Assembly: GCA_902785705.1 (NCBI GenBank) | Contig: CACZZN010000002.1 | Coordinates: 27,750-91,749, forward strand | DNA: 64,000 bases | Origin: an uncultured Veillonellaceae bacterium | GTDB lineage: Bacteria; Bacillota; Negativicutes; Selenomonadales; Selenomonadaceae | Reading direction: 5' to 3' | Shown: positions 20,122-30,605 of the stretch, one piece after another | How positions within the stretch are numbered: position 1 is the stretch's first letter | Layout of the letters: the number at the start of each line of letters is the position of its first letter | Program-made: the position numbers and the translations under genes | The notes under the pieces: generated by a model | Told to the model about the DNA's origin: nothing | Seen by the model: the letters and a program-made list of their open reading frames with translations, nothing else | Database searches by the model: none

Positions 20122-21089
20122 TATACCACTCCCTGCCGTAAAAGATCGGTCAGATGCACGATCCCCACCGGATTCCTGTCCGCATCCACCACCGGCAGCA
20201 CCGTGACCGGACGGGGCTTATGCTTCTCCATGACGGAAAGCGCCGCGGCTGCGAGCTTTTCCTTCGTGATGGTCAGCGGCTCCGCCGTCATGATATGCTC
20301 CACGGGTTCGTCCAGGAAGCTGTTGTCCTTCCCGAGTGCGCGGCGGATGATGCCATCCGTGATCAGCCCGACGAACTTGCCCTTCTCATCCACAACGGAG
20401 GCGGCGCCCAGCCCCTTCTCCGTCATGACGAAGAGCGCATCCTTTGCCGTCTTGTCGTAGCGCACCAACGGATTGTCCTCGCCGCTGTGCATCACATGCT
20501 CCACGGTCAGCAGCAGCTTTCTTCCAAGCGCTCCGCCCGGATGGAACATCGCAAAATCCTGCGAGGTGAAATTCCTTGCCGCCATGAGCGCCATCGCCAT
20601 GGCATCCCCCATCGCCAGCGTCGCCGTCGTGCTTGCCGTAGGCGCAAGCCCCAGGGGACATGCCTCGCGCTCCACGCTGATGTCCACGAAATAATCGCAG
20701 TTCTTTCCCAGAGAAGAGTCCCTGCGCCCGCACATCGCAACGATGACCGCGCCGATGCGCCGGATCACGGGCAGGATATTCACGATTTCCGAGGATTCCC
20801 CGCTGTGGGAAATCGCAATGACCACATCGTGCTCCGTCACCATGCCAAGATCCCCGTGGAAAGCCTCGCCCGGATGCATGAAAAAGGAGGGCGTCCCCGT
20901 ACTTGCAAAGGTTGCCGCCATCTTGCGCCCGATATGCCCCGACTTTCCCATGCCTGTGACCACCACACGAGCCGAACAGTCCAGGATCGCCTGCACCGCC
21001 CTTTCAAATTCATCATCGATGCGCTCGGTCAGACGCTCCACTGCATCTGCTTCTATCTTCAATGCCTCGATTGCCTTCTCTTTGATCAT
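20121..21089 (-). CDS. kdsD: D-arabinose-5-phosphate isomerase
   Basis: About 322 residues. A SIS sugar isomerase domain (VVVTGMGKSGHIGRKMAATFASTGTPSFFMHPGEAFHGDLGM) is followed by two CBS domains. It makes arabinose-5-phosphate for Kdo synthesis, and lies within the kdsA-kdsD-kdsC-kdsB group. Start 21089 (ATG, GAGGGA upstream) is preferred over a TTG seven codons earlier. Confidence 0.95.
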   Translation of the reverse strand: MIKEKAIEALKIEADAVERLTERIDDEFERAVQAILDCSARVVVTGMGKSGHIGRKMAATFASTGTPSFFMHPGEAFHGDLGMVTEHDVVIAISHSGESSEIVNILPVIRRIGAVIVAMCGRRDSSLGKNCDYFVDISVEREACPLGLAPTASTTATLAMGDAMAMALMAARNFTSQDFAMFHPGGALGRKLLLTVEHVMHSGEDNPLVRYDKTAKDALFVMTEKGLGAASVVDEKGKFVGLITDGIIRRALGKDNSFLDEPVEHIMTAEPLTITKEKLAAAALSVMEKHKPRPVTVLPVVDADRNPVGIVHLTDLLRQGVV

Positions 21090-21106
21090 CGGTTCCCTCG
21101 CCTCTT

Positions 21107-21931
21107 TCAAAGCTTCTTCTTCACGATTTCATGGATGGCAAGCGCATCCTTCAGCATTTCCTCCAGATGATCCAGATACACCATGTTCGGGCCATCGCTC
21201 AGGGCTTCCTCCGGATTGTCGTGCACCTCCAGGAACAAACCGTCGATGCCAACGCCGGCCGCCGCCCGCACCAGATATTCCACGAATTCCCGCTTGCCCG
21301 AGGAAGTTGCTCCCGCGCCGCCGGGAATCTGCACGCTGTGCGTGCCGTCGAAAATGACCGGATAGCCGAAGGAACGCATAATGGGAAGGGACCTCATATC
21401 CACCACCAGATTGTTGTAGCCGAAAGAAGCGCCGCGCTCCGTGAGCAGGATCTGATTCGTCCCGCTGCCGTGCAGTTTGTCCACCACATTGCGCATATCC
21501 GCCGGGGAGAGGAACTGTCCTTTCTTCACGTTGACCACACGCCCCGTCACCGCCGCCGCATGCAGAAGATCGGTCTGGCGGCAGAGAAACGCCGGGATCT
21601 GCAGGATATCTGCCACCTTCGCGGCCGGCTCCGCCTGCGTCGTCTCATGGATATCCGTCACGATCGGAACCTGCAGTTCATCTTTGATCTGCTGCAGCAT
21701 CCTGAGGCCCTCTTTCACGCCCGGACCGCGGAAACTGTGATAGGAAGACCGGTTCGCTTTATCGAAAGAGGCCTTGAACACATAGGGAATCCCAAGGCGC
21801 TGCGTAATGTCCTTGATCGTGCGCCCGATATAGAGGCAGCGTTCCAGCCCCTCCAGCACGCACGGGCCTGCCAGCAATACCAGCGGCTCCCCGCCGCCAA
21901 TCTGAAAGTTTCCTACCTGCACCTTGTTCAT
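21107..21931 (-). CDS. kdsA: 3-deoxy-8-phosphooctulonate synthase
   Basis: 274 residues, full length. It condenses phosphoenolpyruvate with arabinose-5-phosphate to Kdo-8-P. Signatures: [10 protein letters not shown] near the start, [29 protein letters not shown] and [18 protein letters not shown]. Confidence 0.97.
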   Translation of the reverse strand: MNKVQVGNFQIGGGEPLVLLAGPCVLEGLERCLYIGRTIKDITQRLGIPYVFKASFDKANRSSYHSFRGPGVKEGLRMLQQIKDELQVPIVTDIHETTQAEPAAKVADILQIPAFLCRQTDLLHAAAVTGRVVNVKKGQFLSPADMRNVVDKLHGSGTNQILLTERGASFGYNNLVVDMRSLPIMRSFGYPVIFDGTHSVQIPGGAGATSSGKREFVEYLVRAAAGVGIDGLFLEVHDNPEEALSDGPNMVYLDHLEEMLKDALAIHEIVKKKL

Positions 21932-21966
21932 CGTTCTGCCACCTTTCCATCATTCTTCCTATGCTT

Positions 21967-22698
21967 CTATCCCATTTTCCGATAAATCTCGTTGACCAGC
22001 GCCAAATCTTCCGCCGTATCCACGCCGACAAATTGGATGTCTGTCGGGAGCACCCTGATGCGATACCCGTTTTCCAGCGCCCGCAGCTGTTCCAAGGACT
22101 CCGCCTGCTCCAGCGGCGTGGGCGGCATCTTGGCATAGCGCAGCAAAAATTCCCGCCGATAGGCATAGATGCCGATATGCTTGTGCACAGGCGCTTTGCC
22201 GGCATTTCTCGGATAAGGCATGAGCGACCGCGAAAAGTACAGCGCGTAGCCCTGCAGATCCGTGACTACCTTGACGTTATTGGGGTTCTTCATCTCTTCC
22301 TCGTCCGTCATGGGCGTCATGACCGTCGCCATCTGAAGCGACCCATCCTCTTCGAACAGGACGGCCAGCCGATTGATGAGTTCCGGATCGATCAGCGGTT
22401 CATCTCCCTGCACATTGATGATCAGCTCCATGTCCTCATAGGCCGCAGCAACCTCCGCCAATCGGTCTGTGCCGGTCGGATGATCCGCCGCAGTCATCAT
22501 GGCCTCACCGCCGTGGGCACGCACAGCCTCGCAAATCCTTTCATCATCCGTAGCAACCAGCACTTTCTCCACACGATCGGCCTGCACAGCGCGTTCATAT
22601 ACACGGCAGATCATCGGCTTGCCAGCAATATCCAACAGCGGTTTGCCGGGCAGCCGTGTAGAGGCGTAGCGCGCCGGAATCACACATAAAGTCCTCAT
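21967..22698 (-). CDS. kdsB: 3-deoxy-manno-octulosonate cytidylyltransferase
   Basis: 243 residues. Nucleotidyltransferase that activates Kdo as CMP-Kdo. The start VIPARYASTRLPGKPLLDIAGKPMI is the sugar-nucleotide transferase signature, and INVQGDEPLIDP is the KdsB motif. It lies between kdsA and the waaA-lpxK fusion that uses its product. Confidence 0.97.
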   Translation of the reverse strand: MRTLCVIPARYASTRLPGKPLLDIAGKPMICRVYERAVQADRVEKVLVATDDERICEAVRAHGGEAMMTAADHPTGTDRLAEVAAAYEDMELIINVQGDEPLIDPELINRLAVLFEEDGSLQMATVMTPMTDEEEMKNPNNVKVVTDLQGYALYFSRSLMPYPRNAGKAPVHKHIGIYAYRREFLLRYAKMPPTPLEQAESLEQLRALENGYRIRVLPTDIQFVGVDTAEDLALVNEIYRKMG

Positions 22699-22738
22699 TC
22701 TGCATCCATCCTCCCAAGAATCGTCCTGTTTCTACGCT

Positions 22739-25246
22739 TCAGGACCGCTCGTTTGTCAGCGGGGCCTTGCCCGTCTTTGCCGCCAGTTCTTCCCGCAGCT
22801 TCATTCTGAGTTCTTCCGCGCCTGACTGGAACATGACCTCCACACAGATGACATAGATGGGGATATCCCAGTTCGCACGCGCCACCTCCGTCGGAATCTT
22901 CACGGCGTCCTTCTCCGTGATGACAATAGCCTCCGCGCCCTGCGCCTCCGCCTGCTGCAATACGTCCTGCATCTCGCGCATCGTATAGTCATGATGATCG
23001 GGATAGCGCAGGCTCTCAATGATGACCGTCCCCAGATCGCTCAATGTCTGCTCGAAGGAAGCAGGATTTCCGATGGCGGACACCGCCACGATATGCTTTC
23101 CCCGGATCCGCTCCACCGGGATTCCCTCGCCCGCGATGTCCACATACCAATCCGCAAGCGGGATAAAGCAGCGCGGCTGGTGGATGCTCTCCACGATCTG
23201 CGCATTTTCATTGTAATGGTGCACGGTGTTCTTAATGTACTCGCAGGAGCCGACAGCCGCCTGGTCCACCTTCGTCATGAGACAGACATCCGCGCGGCTG
23301 ATATGTGACATGGACTCGCGCAGCGTGCCGCGCGGCAGGATATAGCCGTTTCCGAACACATTCACCGCGTCCACCAGCAGGATATCCATATCGCGCTTGA
23401 GCTGCCAATGCTGGTAGCCATCATCGAGGATAGCCACCTCCGCGCCGAAATGCTCGATGGCATAGCGTCCCGTCAAGGCACGCTCCGCGCCGATGAGCAC
23501 CGGCACATTGGGCAGATGCTTTGCCAGCATGTAAGCCTCGTCGCCTGCTTCGGAGGCATCCATATGCAGCCGTTCCCCATCCGATACGATGCCGACCTCT
23601 CCGTGCCACTTCGCGCGGTAGCCGCGGTTCAGGATCACGACACGGTAGCCCATATCGCGGATTTCCCTAGCCAGCCGCTGCGCCGTCGGCGTTTTGCCCG
23701 TGCCGCCCACCGTGATATTCCCCAGGCTGATGACATAGCAGTCCAAACTTTGCCGGCTGAACAAGCCAATCTTATATCCTGCCAGCTTCAGATTGACCAA
23801 CTGCGCATAGATCAAAGAAAAAACATACAGCACGGATAGAATGATTCTTTGTGATATACCTTGAACTTCACTCGTATGTATCAAAGAACTAAAGTATGTC
23901 TGTAAATTTTCAACTTTTTCCGTTGCACGGATGTGCTGCGCATTTTCTTTTGCTTCATAATTTGTCAGCATTTCTCTGAGCAATATGGCGGATTTTCGAG
24001 ATGCACCTTTATTTTCTCCAACAATCGCCAAGGTCTCAGCTTCCATCCGATGCCGATGTTCCGGATCATCAAAGAGCTGCACGACCTCCTGCTCCAGCTC
24101 ATCCGCATCCTTGACCGTGATGCAGGCATTCCGCTTGGCGAAGAGCGCATGGGTGTCCTTGAAATTGAACATATTATGCCCGACGATAATCGCCTTGCCA
24201 TGAGCTGCAGGCTCCAGAATATTGTGCCCTCCATGGGAAATCAGGCTGCCGCCCACGTAGATGACGTCTCCGATGCTGTAGACCTTGCCAAGTTCGCCAA
24301 TGGTATCCAGGATCACGATGTCCTCGCCGGCCGGAGCCCGCTTCTGCAGCTCCGTACGCGTCGCCACGGTAAACCCTGCCTTCCTGCAGATATGCGTGAC
24401 TTCCATGGTCCGCAGCAGCTCGCGGGGCGCAATGACCAAGCGCGCCTTCGGGTGCGTCTTCCGCACAGCCTTGAAGGCCTGCAGCACGTATTCCTCTTCC
24501 CCGCGATGGGTGCTGCCCGCCAGCAGGATGCCCTCCGCATCGCTCAGCCCCATTTCGCGCAGGATGGTGTCTCGCTCCTCCTGGCTGACATCCGTGTAGG
24601 TCTGGTCGAATTTCGTATTTCCCGTGACCGTCACCAGATCCGGCGGCGCCCCCAGCCGCTGGATATAGTCCGCGTCAATGGGAGACTGCATAGCGAACAG
24701 CTTCACCGTGCTGATCATATCCGTCAAAACGCTGTGCAGATACTTGTAGCGCTTCACGCTCTTGTCGCTGATGCGCCCATTGACCATCATGACAGGCACC
24801 CGGATCGCCCGCGCGGTCTTCAAAAGATTTGGCCAGAGCTCCGTCTCCACAGGCAGGAATACCCGGGGGTGAATCCGCCGCACCACATGCTCCGCCAGCC
24901 AGGGAAGATCGAGGGGCAGGTAGATGATGCTGTCCGCATCTTTGATGATGCGGTTTGCCATCTCATAGCCGCTTGTCGTCACGACGGACACCAGAATCGG
25001 GCTGTTCGGAAATTCCTGGCGGAACTCCTTGATGAGTGGGCTGGTTGCCACGATTTCCCCGACAGAAGCCGCGTGGACCCATATGCAGTTTTTCTTTTCG
25101 ACTTTGTCCAGCGCGTGCTCGGGATAAAATCCAAGGCTCTGCTTGATGCGCTCCACAAAGCCCTTTTCACGCACGGAGCGGATCATGAACACCGGAATGA
25201 TCAGTATCACAACGATGATCGCCGCTATGTTATAGAGAAATTGCAT
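22739..25246 (-). CDS. waaA-lpxK: Fused Kdo transferase (WaaA) and tetraacyldisaccharide 4'-kinase (LpxK)
   Basis: 835 residues in one open frame. Residues 1 to about 425 are a complete WaaA: membrane anchor at 5-22, acceptor motif HAASVGE (59-64, with catalytic-type Glu64), LPVETELWPN (131-140) and the GGSLISHGGHNILEPAA donor loop (332-348). Residues about 500-835 are a complete LpxK with the P-loop GGTGKTPT (514-521). Between them is a linker, about 430-490, with a hydrophobic helix (IILSVLYVFSLIYAQLV) that may be the LpxK membrane anchor. The DNA of the linker (about 23790-23990) is visibly AT-richer than either half. LpxK acts just before WaaA in the lipid A pathway, so fusion would link two consecutive steps at the inner membrane. 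No frameshift is seen. Confidence 0.93.
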   Translation of the reverse strand: MQFLYNIAAIIVVILIIPVFMIRSVREKGFVERIKQSLGFYPEHALDKVEKKNCIWVHAASVGEIVATSPLIKEFRQEFPNSPILVSVVTTSGYEMANRIIKDADSIIYLPLDLPWLAEHVVRRIHPRVFLPVETELWPNLLKTARAIRVPVMMVNGRISDKSVKRYKYLHSVLTDMISTVKLFAMQSPIDADYIQRLGAPPDLVTVTGNTKFDQTYTDVSQEERDTILREMGLSDAEGILLAGSTHRGEEEYVLQAFKAVRKTHPKARLVIAPRELLRTMEVTHICRKAGFTVATRTELQKRAPAGEDIVILDTIGELGKVYSIGDVIYVGGSLISHGGHNILEPAAHGKAIIVGHNMFNFKDTHALFAKRNACITVKDADELEQEVVQLFDDPEHRHRMEAETLAIVGENKGASRKSAILLREMLTNYEAKENAQHIRATEKVENLQTYFSSLIHTSEVQGISQRIILSVLYVFSLIYAQLVNLKLAGYKIGLFSRQSLDCYVISLGNITVGGTGKTPTAQRLAREIRDMGYRVVILNRGYRAKWHGEVGIVSDGERLHMDASEAGDEAYMLAKHLPNVPVLIGAERALTGRYAIEHFGAEVAILDDGYQHWQLKRDMDILLVDAVNVFGNGYILPRGTLRESMSHISRADVCLMTKVDQAAVGSCEYIKNTVHHYNENAQIVESIHQPRCFIPLADWYVDIAGEGIPVERIRGKHIVAVSAIGNPASFEQTLSDLGTVIIESLRYPDHHDYTMREMQDVLQQAEAQGAEAIVITEKDAVKIPTEVARANWDIPIYVICVEVMFQSGAEELRMKLREELAAKTGKAPLTNERS

Positions 25247-25297
25247 GTTGCTTCCCCTTTACTATCTATGAAAAATTAGCGAATCAAGCCCGCAACA

Positions 25298-27025
25298 TTA
25301 GAATTCCTTGCTGAACTGGATATGGTACAGATTGCTATAGAGTCCGTTCATGGCCAGCAGTTCCTCATGTGTGCCATGCTCCTTGATCCGCCCATGATCG
25401 ATCACATAGATCTGGTCAGCATTGAAAATCGTGGAAAGACGATGCGCAATCACGAAGGACGTGCGGCCCACCATCAGTTTGTCCAAGGCAGCCTGCACCA
25501 CCTTTTCGCTTTCCGTATCCAAGGCGGATGTCGCCTCGTCCAAAATCAGAATGCGCGGATTTTTCAGGATTGCACGAGCGATGGACATGCGCTGGCGCTG
25601 ACCGCCCGAAAGATTCAGCCCTCGTTCGCCGATCTGCGTGTCGTAGCCCTGCGGCAGGTCACGGATGAACGCATCCGCATTCGCCGCCTTGGCGGCCTCG
25701 ATGACCTCCTCGTCCGTCGCGTCCAGCCGTCCATAGCGGATATTCTCCATGACCGTTGTGCTGAAGAGCAGCGTTTCCTGCGGCACAATGCCAATCTGCT
25801 CCCGCAGGGAATCCACCGTCACGTCCCGGATATCCAAACCATCGATCCGAATATCACCGCTGTCTACATCATAAAACCTCGGAATGAGATTTGCAATGGT
25901 GGATTTTCCGGCGCCGCTGGGCCCTACAAATGCAACCATCTGTCCGGGTTCTGCCGTAAGCGACAGATCCGCAAGCGCATCATGCTCATGATCGTAGGAG
26001 AACGTCACATGCTCCACCTGCACATGTCCCTTGATCTCCGGCAGAGGCTTTGCTCCCGGATGATCCTTCACGCTTTCCTCCATATCCAGCACGGCAAAGA
26101 TGCGGTCCACAGCCGCCATCGCCTTCTGGATGGTTCCATATACCCTGGAAATGCGCTTGACCGGATTGGCCAGATTGACCGCATAGGTCAGAAACGCCAC
26201 CAGCGCGCCCGCCGTGATCTCATCGTTGATGACTTCATAGCCGCCGAACCATACAATGAACGATACGGCGAGGGCCGCAAGGAACTCCACGGTCGGCGTC
26301 AGGAGGCTCGTGAGCTGCACGCCCTTCATGGCGGCCCGGAAGTTCAGCATATTTTGCTTCTGGAACCGCTCGATCTCATATGCCTCGCGCACAAAGGACT
26401 TGACCACACGTATGGAGGAAATGCTTTCCTGCAGCAGCGACGTGATATCCGCCAGCCGCTCCTGAATGACGGTTCCCGTCCGCTTGAGCTTGCGTCCGAA
26501 GACCTTCATGGCCTGCCCGACCATCGGGATGACCGTCAGTGTCAGAAGGCTCAGCTTCCAATCCAGATAGACCATCATGGCAAGGGAACCAATCAGGATG
26601 GCGCCCTCCGTCACCAGCTCGATCAGATTGTCCACCAACGCCGTCTGGATCGCGTTGACATCATTCGTGAGATAGCTCATGGTCTCGCCTGTCTGATGCT
26701 TGTCGAAATAGGCCATGGGCATGCGCTGGAACTTGCGGAACATGACCTCCCGCACATCGATTACTACGCGCTGCCCGATATAGGACACCAGATAGGACTG
26801 CCCATAGTAGAAAAGCCCCCGGAGCAGGAACACCCCTACAATGCTCACTGAAATGATGTTCAGCAGCAGCATGTTCTTCTCGATGAGCACCTCATCGATC
26901 ATGTCCTTGATGATCCATGGCAGGTAGAGATTTGCACCGGCCGCCATGATAATGCAGAAGATGGCAAGAACCAGGCGCTTCTTATAAGGATAGATATATC
27001 TCAGCAGCCGCCTGTAATTCTTCAT
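25298..27025 (-). CDS. msbA: Lipid A export ABC transporter MsbA-like
   Basis: 575 residues. Six membrane helices (about 1-310), then an ABC ATPase domain with Walker A GPSGAGKSTI, signature LSGGQRQR and Walker B ILILDEATSALD. A half-transporter that flips lipid A-core across the inner membrane. Its ATG overlaps the stop of lpxB by 4 nt, so it belongs to the lipid A operon. Confidence 0.92.
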   Translation of the reverse strand: MKNYRRLLRYIYPYKKRLVLAIFCIIMAAGANLYLPWIIKDMIDEVLIEKNMLLLNIISVSIVGVFLLRGLFYYGQSYLVSYIGQRVVIDVREVMFRKFQRMPMAYFDKHQTGETMSYLTNDVNAIQTALVDNLIELVTEGAILIGSLAMMVYLDWKLSLLTLTVIPMVGQAMKVFGRKLKRTGTVIQERLADITSLLQESISSIRVVKSFVREAYEIERFQKQNMLNFRAAMKGVQLTSLLTPTVEFLAALAVSFIVWFGGYEVINDEITAGALVAFLTYAVNLANPVKRISRVYGTIQKAMAAVDRIFAVLDMEESVKDHPGAKPLPEIKGHVQVEHVTFSYDHEHDALADLSLTAEPGQMVAFVGPSGAGKSTIANLIPRFYDVDSGDIRIDGLDIRDVTVDSLREQIGIVPQETLLFSTTVMENIRYGRLDATDEEVIEAAKAANADAFIRDLPQGYDTQIGERGLNLSGGQRQRMSIARAILKNPRILILDEATSALDTESEKVVQAALDKLMVGRTSFVIAHRLSTIFNADQIYVIDHGRIKEHGTHEELLAMNGLYSNLYHIQFSKEF

Positions 27026-28182
27026 GCTCTCTCCTCCGATCGTTTTTTTGCAAGGCGCTTCGCCGCAGCCAGTATCTTCTCCGCAACGCGCTCCGATGCT
27101 CCCGGCCCGCCGAGTCTCTCACAGGCTTGTCGAAGTTCCGACACGACCTGCTCACGGTGTGCTTCCCCACGATAAAGCTGTCCGATTTCCTGTGCGATGC
27201 GCTCCGGTGTCACTTCATCCTGCAGCAGTTCCGGCTGGATCCGTTTCCCCAGCAGGAGGTTCGGCAGACTGATGTGATCCACATGCACCAGAAGCTTTCC
27301 TATGAGATAGTTGAATTTCGCCATGCGGTAAAGCACCACGCAGGGAAGCCCCAAAAGCGCAGCCTCCATGACAACGGTGCCCGAAGTCGCCATGGCCGCA
27401 TCCGCGACGAACATGAGCGAATAGCGATTTTCCTTCACAAGACGCACGGGCACGCCGGCTTCCCCAATCCGTGCCTCCAAATCGGGAACGTCAATGTTGT
27501 CCGCCACCGGCAGAAAGAACACCGTATCAGGATGTGTCTCCAGCAATCGCTTTGCGGCGCCAAGCATGGCAGGAAGCAGCATGCGGATCTCTTGCCTGCG
27601 GCTCCCCGGCATCAGCAGCACCGCGCGCTGTGCCTCGGAAATGCCGAAAAACTCTCGTGCCTGCTGGGCGGAAAGCTCCGGCTTCACCGTATCCACCAGA
27701 GGGTTGCCCACAAAGGAGATCTTCGCGCCTGCCTCTTCATACACCTTCATCTCAAAGGGAAAAATGGACACGAATTCATCTGCGACAGCCGCGCAGGCCT
27801 TTGCCCTTCCCTTTCTCCAGGCCCATGCCGAGGGAGGGATATAGGAGAACACGGGAATCCCCAGCTTCTTGGCGCGTTTCGCAAGACGCCAGTTGAAATC
27901 GGGATAATCGATGAGAACCAGCAGATCCGGCCGCTCCTCCCGCATGTGTTCCACAAGCGCATCCAGAAGCTCCATGATGCGCCGGAGATTCATCAGTACT
28001 TCCCATACCCCCATGACATTGTAGCTTGCGAAATTGCGGAAAAGCCGCACACCGGCCTGCTTCATGCGCTCACCGCCAAAACCGACCAGTTCCGTTTCGG
28101 GAGAAAGCTCTCGAATGGCCTTTGCAAGCCGTTCCCCATGCAGATCGCCGGAGGCCTCCCCGGCGGAGAACATGATTTTCAA
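27022..28182 (-). CDS. lpxB: Lipid-A-disaccharide synthase
   Basis: About 386 residues. Glycosyltransferase (GT19) that joins lipid X to UDP-2,3-diacylglucosamine. The N-terminal KIMFSAGEASGDLHGERLAKAI is the family signature, and MPGSRRQEIRMLLPAML is the second. The start is a TTG at 28182: GGAGGAGG lies 7 nt upstream and the next residues align to the usual protein start. There is no suitable ATG at that place. Confidence 0.94.
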   Translation of the reverse strand: MKIMFSAGEASGDLHGERLAKAIRELSPETELVGFGGERMKQAGVRLFRNFASYNVMGVWEVLMNLRRIMELLDALVEHMREERPDLLVLIDYPDFNWRLAKRAKKLGIPVFSYIPPSAWAWRKGRAKACAAVADEFVSIFPFEMKVYEEAGAKISFVGNPLVDTVKPELSAQQAREFFGISEAQRAVLLMPGSRRQEIRMLLPAMLGAAKRLLETHPDTVFFLPVADNIDVPDLEARIGEAGVPVRLVKENRYSLMFVADAAMATSGTVVMEAALLGLPCVVLYRMAKFNYLIGKLLVHVDHISLPNLLLGKRIQPELLQDEVTPERIAQEIGQLYRGEAHREQVVSELRQACERLGGPGASERVAEKILAAAKRLAKKRSEERA

Positions 28183-28210
28183 AGAGCCGCCTCCTCCCGA
28201 TACCATAAGC

Positions 28211-28252
28211 AAAAAACGCGGGGACACTTGTCTTTTCCAGTATCCACCGCGT
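28211..28252 (-). terminator. Hairpin with T-tract between lpxI and lpxB
   Basis: On the minus strand an ACGCGG/CCGCGT stem with an imperfect inner part ends in TTTTTT. It lies just after the lpxI stop and before the lpxB ribosome site, so it could attenuate transcription into lpxB-msbA rather than end it. Confidence 0.6.
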
Positions 28253-28257
28253 CTGGA

Positions 28258-29061
28258 TCACATTGCCACAATTGTAATGCCTTTTTCCTCTGCCAGTGCA
28301 AGCACCTGCTCCTTTTCCACCAACAAGGTGCTGCCGGCTTCGATTGTCAGCGCCTTCGCGCCAACCGCTGCCATGCTCTCGATGGTCTGCTTCCCGACTG
28401 CCGGTACATCGAACCGGTTGTCCTGCTGGGGCTTCGCGGTTTTCACGACCACCGCGCCGCCATGGGCAAGCTCTCCGCCTCGCCGGATGCAGGCATCCGT
28501 CCCCTCTATCGCTTCCAGCGCCATGACTGCTTGATTCTTGACCACGACCGTCTGTCCGATATCCAAGCGCCCAAGTTCCTTCGCGATTTTGAAACCGAAC
28601 TCCATATCCGCACGCTCCGCGTCCGTAGGCTCCCGTTTGGAAAGCGTGCCCGGCTGCGGCATCAGAGCCTTGATGAGCGCCGTCTGGTCAAAGGCCTGGA
28701 TACCTGCCTTCGCCAGTTCCTGTACGAACATCATCATGACCGTATCATCATTGCGATCCGGCAAAGACATGAGCAGCTGCAGCATACGCGCGTCCGGCTG
28801 CACCTTTCCGTTGAAGAGCAGCTCCTTCGTCACCTTTCCGAGCATCGTGACTTTCGTGATCTGCTTTTCCTTCAAATAGCTCAGAATGGCATCGATATGC
28901 CCGATACTGATTTTCCGGCAGTCCGTTGCGAACTGTCCCAGCTCCGGATCCGTTTCCGCCAAGAGGGCGACGGCATAGACCTCATAGCCCAGCGTCCTCG
29001 CGGCTTTCGCGCATTCCACCGGAAGCTTTCCGGCTCCTGCCAACAGACCGATTCTCTCCAT
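28258..29061 (-). CDS. lpxI: UDP-2,3-diacylglucosamine pyrophosphatase, LpxI type
   Basis: 267 residues of the former DUF1009 family. It starts with IGLLAGAGKLPVECAKAARTLGYEVYAVAL and contains the TVVVKNQAVMALEAIEGTDACIRRGG motif near the catalytic region. It hydrolyses UDP-diacylglucosamine to lipid X and replaces LpxH of enterobacteria. Position between lpxA and lpxB supports the call. Confidence 0.94.
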   Translation of the reverse strand: MERIGLLAGAGKLPVECAKAARTLGYEVYAVALLAETDPELGQFATDCRKISIGHIDAILSYLKEKQITKVTMLGKVTKELLFNGKVQPDARMLQLLMSLPDRNDDTVMMMFVQELAKAGIQAFDQTALIKALMPQPGTLSKREPTDAERADMEFGFKIAKELGRLDIGQTVVVKNQAVMALEAIEGTDACIRRGGELAHGGAVVVKTAKPQQDNRFDVPAVGKQTIESMAAVGAKALTIEAGSTLLVEKEQVLALAEEKGITIVAM

Positions 29062-29076
29062 TGTATTCCAGCCCCT

Positions 29077-29889
29077 TTACTCATTCTCTCGGCGCTCGCG
29101 GCAGATGCCCCGATCCGCATTTCTGAGGAACCGCAAGAGATGCTCCACCTCTTCGCAGGAATCCACATCCTGCTCGATCACGGAAATCGCCTCTGGCAAG
29201 CTCAGGCCCGAGCGGTACAGTATCTTATAAGCCTGTTTGACCCGCCGACGGGATTCCAAAGTGATCCCTGCCCTGGACATGCCCACCGAGTTCAGCCCCG
29301 ACACGCGGGCCGGATAGCCGGCCACAATCGTGAACGGCACCACATCCTGCACCAACCGGGCCATGCCGCCCACCATCGCGTTCCTGCCGATTTTCACGAA
29401 TTGATGCACGCCGGCCATGCCGCCGATGACGACACGGTCCTCCACCACAACATGCCCTGCCACGCTTGCCACGTTGCTCATGATAACATGATTGCCCAGC
29501 ACACAGTTATGCGCCACGTGGGTAAGCGCCATCAGGAGACAATCGTTTCCGATCCTGGTCTCCTCCCCCTCGCCGGTGGCTCTGTGTATCGTCGCACCTT
29601 CGCGGATGACGGTGCGATCCCCGATGAAGAGATAGCTCTTCTCGCCCTTGAACTTCAAATCCTGAGGCTCCTCGCCAACGGACGCGAACTGGAAAATCCT
29701 GCAGTCCTTCCCGATGCTGGTCCATCCATGGATCACCGCATGAGGACCGATCTTTGTCCCCTCGCCGATCTCCACATTGTCACCGATGACCGAATAAGGC
29801 CCGATTTCTACATTCTTCGCAATACGTGCTGTCGGAGAAATCACCGCCGTGTCATGTATGTATGCAACAACTTTTTGTTCTGCTCCCAT
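29077..29889 (-). CDS. lpxA: UDP-N-acetylglucosamine acyltransferase
   Basis: 270 residues. Left-handed beta-helix of hexapeptide repeats ([25 protein letters not shown]...) followed by a helical tail. It contains [14 protein letters not shown], the catalytic His region, and [12 protein letters not shown]. First step of lipid A synthesis. Start 29889 follows AAGGAG; the 30 extra codons upstream have no ribosome site. Confidence 0.96.
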   Translation of the reverse strand: MGAEQKVVAYIHDTAVISPTARIAKNVEIGPYSVIGDNVEIGEGTKIGPHAVIHGWTSIGKDCRIFQFASVGEEPQDLKFKGEKSYLFIGDRTVIREGATIHRATGEGEETRIGNDCLLMALTHVAHNCVLGNHVIMSNVASVAGHVVVEDRVVIGGMAGVHQFVKIGRNAMVGGMARLVQDVVPFTIVAGYPARVSGLNSVGMSRAGITLESRRRVKQAYKILYRSGLSLPEAISVIEQDVDSCEEVEHLLRFLRNADRGICRERRENE

Positions 29890-30110
29890 CCCTTGCAACT
29901 CCTTCCGCTCCTGTACGGAATCCTGCCGTCCAGAAGCAGTATGTTTTTCTCTCGCGCAGATCATAGCCCCGGCTTGCAACGGAATACAACCCGCCGTATA
30001 TACTATCTGAAAAACAGATGAAAACTCTGCCGTCTGTTTTCTTCGAAAATAGGCGCTATATCAGCATATAGTGCCATTTTTTTCGATTTTCTATGCAATT
30101 CGATGGAATA

Positions 30111-30551
30111 TCACACAGTTTCTGGTGTTTTTAATGCAAACTTGAAGTCGGCGGAAGCCACCAGCTTGTCATTCACATAAGCATCCGCGTGCAACAGACC
30201 GAAATCGCCGCGTACCCGAACCAGATTCGCCTTCGTCACGACTTGGTCCCCCGGAACGACCGGCTGTTTGAACTTCACGTTCTCCATGCCCCCGAAGAGC
30301 GCGATCTTCCCGCGATGTTCCTCGGGGTACAGCATGGCAACGCCCCCGACCTGCGCCATCCCTTCCAGCAGCAGCACGCCCGGCATGATCGGATGCCCGG
30401 GGAAATGCCCTTGGAACTGCGGCTCATTCATCGTCACGTTCTTGATGCCGACCGCCGATTTGAACGGCTCCAGCTCGATGATGCGATCCACCAGCAGCAT
30501 CGGCGGACGATGCGGCAGTATCTTCTGTATCTCATTGATATCTAATTCCAT
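30111..30551 (-). CDS. fabZ: 3-hydroxyacyl-ACP dehydratase FabZ
   Basis: 146 residues, a hot-dog fold enzyme of fatty acid elongation. LPHRPPMLLVDRI and FQGHFPGHPIMPGVLLLEGMAQ with the catalytic His and Glu are intact. The lpxC-fabZ-lpxA neighbourhood is common because lipid A and fatty acid synthesis compete for the same 3-hydroxyacyl-ACP. Start 30551 follows GAGGGAATAGGG. Confidence 0.96.
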   Translation of the reverse strand: MELDINEIQKILPHRPPMLLVDRIIELEPFKSAVGIKNVTMNEPQFQGHFPGHPIMPGVLLLEGMAQVGGVAMLYPEEHRGKIALFGGMENVKFKQPVVPGDQVVTKANLVRVRGDFGLLHADAYVNDKLVASADFKFALKTPETV

Positions 30552-30605
30552 CCCTATTCCCTCTTCCTGAATATTATTGTGCTCACCTGTCCATGCGTAC
30601 AACCC

